From Chromobacterium sp. IIBBL 290-4 (GTDB taxonomy: Bacteria; Pseudomonadota; Gammaproteobacteria; Burkholderiales; Chromobacteriaceae): 64,000 nt of DNA. This document shows positions 59,318 through 64,000 of this stretch, one piece after another. Position numbers and translations under genes: made by a program. The notes beneath the pieces were generated by a model, which saw nothing but the letters and a program-made list of their open reading frames with translations, made no database searches and was not told where the DNA came from. Each line of letters starts with the position of its first letter. Positions within the stretch are counted from its first letter, which is position 1. The DNA is taken from positions 1,488,001 to 1,552,000 of the forward strand of contig NZ_CP100128.1 in assembly GCF_024207115.1 (NCBI RefSeq), given 5' to 3'.

Positions 59318-59749
59318 TTAAGCCTTCAGGCTCAGTTCCACCTCGATATTGCCGCGAGTGGCGTTGGAATAAGGACAAATGCCGTGCGCGGCGGCGATCA
59401 GCTGCTCGCCGGTCTCGCGTTCGACGCCGGGCAGCGACACCTCCAATTTCGCCGCAATGCCGAAACCCTGGCTGATCGGGCCGATCGACACCTGTCCGGT
59501 CACCGACACATCTTGCGGCAGACGCACGCTCAACTGCTGCGCCGCGACCTTCAGCGCGCCGATAAAGCAGGCGGAATAGCCGGCGGCGAACAACTGTTCC
59601 GGATTGGTGCCCTCGCCGCCCAAGCCGCCCAGCGCTTTCGGCGTGCTCAACTTCACCTTCAACGCACCGTCGCTGGACTCAGCGTGCCCATCCCGGCCGC
59701 CGGTAGCGGTGGCTTGAGCGGTATACAGCGTTTTTTGCAGAACATTCAT
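59318..59749 (-). CDS. ohr: Organic hydroperoxide resistance protein (OsmC/Ohr family)
   Basis: 143-residue thiol peroxidase that reduces organic hydroperoxides. The two redox cysteines lie in YSACFIGAL and [10 protein letters not shown], the Ohr subgroup pattern, and [15 protein letters not shown] is diagnostic. It is encoded downstream of ohrR on the same strand with a 143-base gap containing a palindromic operator candidate (59793-59807). Confidence 0.95.
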   Translation of the reverse strand: MNVLQKTLYTAQATATGGRDGHAESSDGALKVKLSTPKALGGLGGEGTNPEQLFAAGYSACFIGALKVAAQQLSVRLPQDVSVTGQVSIGPISQGFGIAAKLEVSLPGVERETGEQLIAAAHGICPYSNATRGNIEVELSLKA

Positions 59750-59792
59750 GACTAAGCTCCTTTGAGCAAATACAACACTAGATAAAATAATT

Positions 59793-59807
59793 CACTATTA
59801 AATAGTG
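59793..59807. promoter_or_regulatory. Palindrome upstream of ohr, probable OhrR operator
   Basis: CACTATT-A-AATAGTG, perfect 7-base arms, 43 bases before the ohr start codon in an AT-rich promoter region. OhrR repressors bind such short AT-rich palindromes. Confidence 0.65.
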
Positions 59808-59892
59808 CACTACTTAATTGACGGACTAAGTCCGAAGACAAAGCCGCCGGCAACAACCCGCTACGCGCGATACGGCGACAAACCGTTCACGC

Positions 59893-60333
59893 CTACCGCA
59901 ACAAATGGTCTCTCAACAAGCGCAGCTCGTCCCGCAGCGCGACAGCTTGCTTGGGCGCCATCCCGCTTTGACACAACAGCTTGGCGGGAATGGCGGAAGC
60001 TTGCCGCTTGAGCGCCCTGCCCGGCTCGGTCAGCCCCACCATCACCACTCTTTCGTCGCTGGCCAGCCGCTGCCGCTCCACCCATCCGGCGGTTTCCATG
60101 CGCTTGAGCAAGGGCGTCAATGTGGCCGAATCAAGAAACAACTTCTCGCCGATATCGGACACCGAGCGTTGATCTTGCTCCCATAGCACCAACAACACCA
60201 AGTACTGCGGATAGGTGATGCCCAAGGGCTTCAAGCAATCCCGATAAACCTTGTTCATCGCCAGCGAAGCGGAGTAGAGCGCGAAACAGAGCTGCGTATC
60301 CAACCTCAGCGCGGCATCGCCATCGCAAAGCAT
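59893..60333 (-). CDS. ohrR: OhrR, MarR-family organic peroxide sensor
   Basis: 146-residue MarR-type repressor. [20 protein letters not shown] near the N-terminus contains the reactive cysteine of OhrR proteins (QLCFALY), followed by the winged helix ([30 protein letters not shown]) and the SDERVV wing. Oxidation of the cysteine releases it from DNA, inducing ohr. The start at 60333 has GGAAG upstream; 60345 is an in-frame alternative. It probably regulates ohr and itself. Confidence 0.93.
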   Translation of the reverse strand: MLCDGDAALRLDTQLCFALYSASLAMNKVYRDCLKPLGITYPQYLVLLVLWEQDQRSVSDIGEKLFLDSATLTPLLKRMETAGWVERQRLASDERVVMVGLTEPGRALKRQASAIPAKLLCQSGMAPKQAVALRDELRLLRDHLLR

Positions 60334-60345
60334 ATTTTCTTCCAT

Positions 60346-60652
60346 AGCTCGACAATATATAGCGCGCTATTTATTTGCAAGCGGCAAAACAAAATCCGCT
60401 CGATAAGGGAAGACCCTCTGACTTTTGCGCAACAGGAGGATTGCGCCATGATCGCGCCAAGGCCATTGCACCATGAATCCAGCCTCGCCGATTCGCGCGG
60501 CAGCCTATGCCATCCGCCGCAGCCGCGCAGCGCGTCTCTCGTTCAACGCCGCCGGATAGCAAGGCGGCGGGCCGTTCCAAGCGAAAGCCCGGCCTTGCCG
60601 GGTTCCGCCCATCGCGCCGTCGCGCGCCATCCGGCGTCTATCCATTGCCCGC
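60346..60652. other. Intergenic region upstream of ohrR
   Basis: About 300 bases. A 12-base palindrome ATAGCGCGCTAT (60359-60370) lies just before ohrR and may be its autoregulatory site. The GC-rich remainder has open frames on both strands but no start, ribosome site or composition that supports a gene. Confidence 0.5.
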
Positions 60653-61060
60653 TCAGGCTGCCGCTCGCACCGGCCCGCGTCCCAATTCCGCCAGCGACTG
60701 GCACGCTTGCTGCCAATCGGACAGATTCTTCACCCCTTGCAGGATGATGCGGGCCAGCGCTTCGTTGCATACCTTGGGCCCGAACTGCATCAGCATTTCG
60801 TGCAAGGCGAAGCGCAGGGTATGGCTGCCTTGCAGCAGCTCCGCCACCTCGTCTTGCACTTCCTCGCACACTTTCATCTCGCCTTGCGGGTCCAAACGCA
60901 CCTGGTGGCGAGGGCAGAAGCCGGAGCGGATCAAGGCCAGGTCGCCGCTCAGATCTCGCGCGAACATCAGCGCGCTGTGCTGCAGATACCCGCAAGCGAC
61001 AATCAGCCCTTCCAGCGAATGCGGCGGGGCCTGGGTGATGCCATTGGCAATCGTCGTCAT
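60653..61060 (-). CDS. Conserved-looking small cytoplasmic protein, function unknown
   Basis: 135 residues with no signal peptide or membrane segment. The start at 61060 is well supported by AAAGGAGGAGAAACC. Four cysteines (VACGYL, GFCPRHQ, KVCEEV, KVCNEA) and mostly helical composition are the only visible features. I do not recognise the family. It is divergent from the YqiA-type esterase gene. Confidence 0.65.
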   Translation of the reverse strand: MTTIANGITQAPPHSLEGLIVACGYLQHSALMFARDLSGDLALIRSGFCPRHQVRLDPQGEMKVCEEVQDEVAELLQGSHTLRFALHEMLMQFGPKVCNEALARIILQGVKNLSDWQQACQSLAELGRGPVRAAA

Positions 61061-61235
61061 GGTTTCTCCTCCTTTATATTTGCTATGGCGGATATTTAGC
61101 ATTCCGCATGCCGGCATGACAATGCCTGGAAAAATTTGCTAATCAGCTTTTACCCGGTGTTCACCAAAGCCTCTTGTCCGCGCGCCTGACATGGTCCTGC
61201 CGCCGGCGTACTATCTCTCGATATTTCTCACGGAC

Positions 61236-61823
61236 ATGGACATGCACATCGTTTACCTGCACGGCTTCAACTCCAGCCCTCAATCGCTGAAAGCCGGAGA
61301 AACCGCCGCCTGGCTAGCCGCCCACTCGCCCGACATCGCGCTGCATTGCCCCAGGCTGTCGCCCCATCCCGCTGAGGCGATCCGCCAGGCGAGTGCGCTG
61401 CTGGACACGCTGCCGCCGGATACGGCGCTGATCGGCAGCTCGCTGGGCGGTTTCTACGCCACCGATCTGGCCGAAGCGCGCGGATTGCGCGCGGCGCTGA
61501 TCAACCCCGCCATCCGGCCGGACCGCGATCTGCACCGCTTCCTGGGCGAGCAGACCAACCCCTATACCGGCGAGGTCTATACCCTGGACGAACGGGACAT
61601 GGCGGCGCTGCAGGCGCAATGCGTGGCCACACCGGCCTTGGACCGCTACTGGCTCTTGCTCGGCACCTGCGACGAAGTGCTGGATTGGCGCGAAGCCGCG
61701 CGCCATTACCGGCAAAATCGCCAGACTATATTCAATGGCGACGACCACCGCCTCAACAACTGGCCGAAGGTCTTGCCGGACGTGATCGCCTGGGCCCGCG
61801 CGGCATTGTCCAATTCCCGATAA
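61236..61823 (+). CDS. YqiA/UPF0227-type esterase
   Basis: 195-residue small alpha/beta hydrolase. YLHGFNSSPQSLKA at the N-terminus, the nucleophile elbow GSSLGGFYA, NPAIRP, the catalytic Asp in GTCDEVLDW and His in GDDHRLNNW match YqiA, which hydrolyses short-chain or CoA esters. Starts at 61236 and 61242 are both plausible; neither has a strong ribosome site. It precedes the quinone oxidoreductase gene by 79 bases. Confidence 0.88.
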   Translation: MDMHIVYLHGFNSSPQSLKAGETAAWLAAHSPDIALHCPRLSPHPAEAIRQASALLDTLPPDTALIGSSLGGFYATDLAEARGLRAALINPAIRPDRDLHRFLGEQTNPYTGEVYTLDERDMAALQAQCVATPALDRYWLLLGTCDEVLDWREAARHYRQNRQTIFNGDDHRLNNWPKVLPDVIAWARAALSNSR

Positions 61824-61902
61824 CAGGCCGTTAAGCCGCGGCGTCTTGTCGCCTGCCAGGCCCTGTCCCACACTGAACGCCACTTTGCACAAGGAATGCC
61901 CC

Positions 61903-62877
61903 ATGAGCCAAATCGTCGTATTCGCGGAAACCGGCAGCCCGGACGTGCTGCGATTGCAATCCATCGAAGTGGGCCAGCCCGGTCCCGGCCAGGCGCGGGT
62001 GCGGCACACCGCCATCGGCGTCAATTTCATCGATACCTACCACCGCAGCGGCTTGTATCCGCTGGCCCTGCCCAGCAGCCTGGGCAGCGAGGCGGCCGGC
62101 GTGGTGGAAGCGGTAGGCGAAGGAGTGACGGAGGTGAAGCCGGGCGATCGGGTCGGCTATGTCGGCGGGCCGCTGGGCGCTTACGCCAGCGAAAGGCTGA
62201 TCGCCGCCGAGGTATTGATCAAGCTGCCGGACGGCATCGCCGACGAAGTGGCCGCCAGCGCCATGCTGCAAGGCATGACTGTCGAATACCTGGTGCAGCG
62301 CACTTATCCGGTCCAACCGGGCCAGACCGTGTTGTGGCATGCCGCCGCCGGCGGCGTGGGGCAGATCGCCTTGCAATGGCTGTCCAAGATGGGCGCGGAG
62401 GTCATCGCCACGGTGGGATCGGCGCGCAAGGCCGAAATCGCCCGCGCGCTGGGCGCCCGCCATGTGATCAACTACAGCGAGGAAGACGTGGCCGAGCGGG
62501 TGCGCGCCATCACCGCCGGCAAAGGCGTGCCTGTCGTTTTCGATCCCGTGGGCAAGGACACCTTCGCCGCCTCGCTGGCCAGCCTGGCGCCGCGCGGCAT
62601 GATGGTCAGCTTCGGCAACGCTTCCGGTCCGGTGCCGGCGCTCTCGCCGCTGGAATTGACCAAACACGGCTCGCTGTTCCTGACCCGGCCCAAGCTGTCC
62701 GACTACACCGCCACCCGCGCCGAGCTGGAAGCCTCGTCCGCGGCGCTGTTCCAGCGGCTGCTGGACGGCACCATCCGGATCGCGCCCTCGCACCGCTATG
62801 CCTTGGCCGATGCGGCGCAGGCGCACCGCGACCTGGAAGCCCGCGCCACCACCGGCTCGGTGATCCTGCTGCCCTGA
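61903..62877 (+). CDS. qorA: NADPH:quinone oxidoreductase, zeta-crystallin type
   Basis: 324 residues. Zinc-free member of the medium-chain dehydrogenase family. GVNFIDTYHRSGLYPL and LGSEAAGVVEAVGEGV belong to the catalytic domain; AAAGGVGQIALQWLSKMGAEVIATVGS is the Rossmann NADPH site. It reduces quinones, limiting redox cycling. The start at 61903 follows AAGGAATG. It ends 3 bases from the convergent Cys-rich protein gene. Confidence 0.92.
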   Translation: MSQIVVFAETGSPDVLRLQSIEVGQPGPGQARVRHTAIGVNFIDTYHRSGLYPLALPSSLGSEAAGVVEAVGEGVTEVKPGDRVGYVGGPLGAYASERLIAAEVLIKLPDGIADEVAASAMLQGMTVEYLVQRTYPVQPGQTVLWHAAAGGVGQIALQWLSKMGAEVIATVGSARKAEIARALGARHVINYSEEDVAERVRAITAGKGVPVVFDPVGKDTFAASLASLAPRGMMVSFGNASGPVPALSPLELTKHGSLFLTRPKLSDYTATRAELEASSAALFQRLLDGTIRIAPSHRYALADAAQAHRDLEARATTGSVILLP

Positions 62878-62880
62878 GGC

Positions 62881-63285
62881 TTATTCGAATAAGGGTAGCG
62901 CCGTCGTCCGAGACTCCGCCGGCGAGTCGCCGCAGGTTTCGCCGGCGGCGCAGCCGCGTTCCGGCTTAGGCAGCCTGGCGTCGACGCATTGCCGCCGGTC
63001 GGCGCCGGCCAGGCTGCCGCAAGCCGTCTGCGCCGCAGATAGCGCTTCGCAATGCCTGCTGTCGCGCTGGCGATGGCAATTCAATGATGGGGTGTAATAG
63101 CTCAGGCAATGATGCCGGCTGGCATCGGGCATATCCTGGCAGCTGAGCAGGCCTTGCTGATGCGTGAGACAACGTTGCGGCGCTTCGGCGCGGGCGCAAA
63201 ATTCCGTCAAGGATTCCGAGCCCGCCGCCTCAGGCGCGCTCCAAACCAGGCATGCTCCCCATGCCGCCAGACGCCATGCCTTCAT
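62881..63285 (-). CDS. Exported cysteine-rich small protein
   Basis: 134 residues with a signal peptide (about 1-22, LAAWGACLVWSAPEAAG). The mature part carries ten cysteines in regularly spaced pairs (FCARAEAPQRC, LSCQDMP, HHCLSYY, LNCHRQ, RHCEAL, TACGSL, RQCVDA, GCAAGETC), so it is probably disulfide-rich. The start has GGGAGTCGGCG upstream. No family recognised. It follows a second small exported protein gene by 20 bases, probably as an operon. Confidence 0.7.
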   Translation of the reverse strand: MKAWRLAAWGACLVWSAPEAAGSESLTEFCARAEAPQRCLTHQQGLLSCQDMPDASRHHCLSYYTPSLNCHRQRDSRHCEALSAAQTACGSLAGADRRQCVDARLPKPERGCAAGETCGDSPAESRTTALPLFE

Positions 63286-63305
63286 CGCCGACTCCCGGGA
63301 AACCG

Positions 63306-63641
63306 TTATTCGGGCTGATTCTGTTCCTGCAGTTCCTGCTTGCGCTTATCTTGCCAGAAAGTCGAGCTGCGCGGCACCGGCTGGGCATGCCCATCCTGGC
63401 CGGGCGGCAACAGGCGGTTGGCCTGCCGGCGCGAAGGATCGAAGGCCATGTCGCCGTTTTTGGCCGCCTCGCGCAAATGCAAGGTACGAAGTCGACGGTG
63501 ATCGCCGCAAGCGGAACCGCTTTGACACGGCGCAACGACGGCTTTCGCCGGTTTGCCCTCGCCAACGCGCATGATATGTCCCCAGGCGGCTGCATGAGCC
63601 AGAGACATGCCGCATGCCAATATGATCATTAATCGCTTCAT
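63306..63641 (-). CDS. Small exported protein of unknown function
   Basis: 111 residues with a signal peptide (MKRLMIILACGMSLAHAAA). The mature part is basic and rich in Arg, Gln and Pro, with two cysteines (APCQSGSACG) close together and no recognisable domain. It is encoded 20 bases upstream of the Cys-rich protein on the same strand, and the two are probably secreted together. The ribosome site is weak. Confidence 0.6.
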   Translation of the reverse strand: MKRLMIILACGMSLAHAAAWGHIMRVGEGKPAKAVVAPCQSGSACGDHRRLRTLHLREAAKNGDMAFDPSRRQANRLLPPGQDGHAQPVPRSSTFWQDKRKQELQEQNQPE

Positions 63642-63698
63642 TGGGATATTCTATCCTGTCCTTGATATTCGCCGCCAATGCCATTCGAGTGAAGAAGT

Positions 63699-63788
63699 AT
63701 GAACAAGAGGCCGCGCCACCCCTCCTTCAAACGATGGGCTTACGCGCGGTTCAACGATTACGAGACAGCCGGCGCGTTCAGCACTTAA
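63699..63788 (+). CDS. Possible 29-residue small protein
   Basis: ATG at 63699, preceded by GAAGAAG, opens a 29-codon frame with GC-rich third positions and a basic N-terminus (MNKRPRHPSFKRWAYARF). It could be a real small protein, but a frame of this length can arise by chance. Confidence 0.25.
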   Translation: MNKRPRHPSFKRWAYARFNDYETAGAFST

Positions 63789-63856
63789 AATGCAACGCCA
63801 TGATTTGCATCCATATTTTCTTTTTCAGGCAAGACGGCCCGTCGCATCCGCCGTCC

Positions 63857-63900
63857 TCCTGATGTCAGCTTAAGACCAAGCATTTGCTCAGACATCAGGA
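63857..63900. repeat. Inverted repeat near the right end
   Basis: Perfect 10-base arms TCCTGATGTC / GACATCAGGA separated by 24 bases that can add an inner AGC/GCT pairing. There is no T-run, so it is not an obvious terminator; it may be a leader structure or operator of a gene beyond the window. Confidence 0.55.
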
Positions 63901-64000
63901 CTAGCCCCACAATTGTTAACGACTGTATCGCGACGGACCGGCTTAACATCTGTAAAAACAAGCCCTGCCAGCCTCTCGGCGGTCGCGCTAAGCTGGCAAC

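Larger units (their letters stand above)
63642..64000. other. Right-end intergenic region
   Basis: About 360 bases to the window edge. It contains a doubtful 29-codon frame (63699-63788) and an inverted repeat (63857-63900). No larger gene begins inside the window. Confidence 0.5.

Overview
The window reads as a GC-rich betaproteobacterial chromosome, most likely Neisseriales and close to Chromobacterium. This rests on gene content: a hemC-hemD-hemX-hemY operon, a divergent lptM/cyaY pair, a BPSS1780-type membrane protein, class II fructose-bisphosphate aldolase with a GapB-like GAPDH, and secreted M4 and M28 peptidases. The organism call is inference from gene families; no rRNA or tRNA gene is present to anchor it. 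Most of the window is ordinary core genome. I see no phage, insertion sequence or CRISPR array.

Layout. 0.1-5 kb: an exported solute-binding protein, then a Fur-box promoter driving two overlapping half-ABC transporters of the siderophore type. 5-14.4 kb, minus strand: an arginase-family hydrolase behind a leader terminator, then central carbon genes (fba, pgk, gap, tkt) interleaved with a LysE-type exporter, a DUF4349-like lipoprotein and a zinc-ribbon membrane protein. 14.6-23 kb: a polytopic membrane protein, a HisC-like aminotransferase, lptM, cyaY, an ammonium transporter, a divergent TauE exporter/persulfide-dioxygenase pair (sulfide handling), a Sel1 protein, cysE and a 2OG-Fe oxygenase. 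23-28 kb: a MASE1-GGDEF protein, an MFS pump with its MarR regulator, a LysR regulator, and an orphan plus-strand terminator that suggests a small RNA. 28-35 kb: the haem operon and divergent ppc. 35-38.6 kb: secreted M28 and M4 peptidases with a long leader. 38.6-45.9 kb: pdxH, a LysR/EamA divergent pair, a SNF2 helicase, a MgtC/DUF4010 membrane protein and a small exported protein. 46-48.4 kb: an AT-rich, probably acquired two-gene unit encoding a lipoprotein and an exported serine-hydrolase-like protein. 48.4-57.7 kb: metH, a solute-binding protein, a UvrD-type helicase and two overlapping response-regulator genes with no kinase. 57.8-64 kb: a second GGDEF protein, ohr and ohrR, an unrecognised small protein, a YqiA-type esterase, a quinone oxidoreductase and two small exported proteins.

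How the genes fit together. fba, gap, pgk, tkt and ppc serve the triose/pentose/C4 part of carbon metabolism. gap and ppc carry the same palindromic promoter element, GTAGT-N6-ACTAC, which points to a common regulator. Sulfur genes (TauE, persulfide dioxygenase, cysE, metH) are scattered. Two diguanylate cyclases and two response regulators make up the signalling content. The least explained items are the AT-rich lipoprotein/hydrolase pair, the candidate small RNA near 28.1 kb, the gap/ppc operator, and the leader terminator before the arginase gene.
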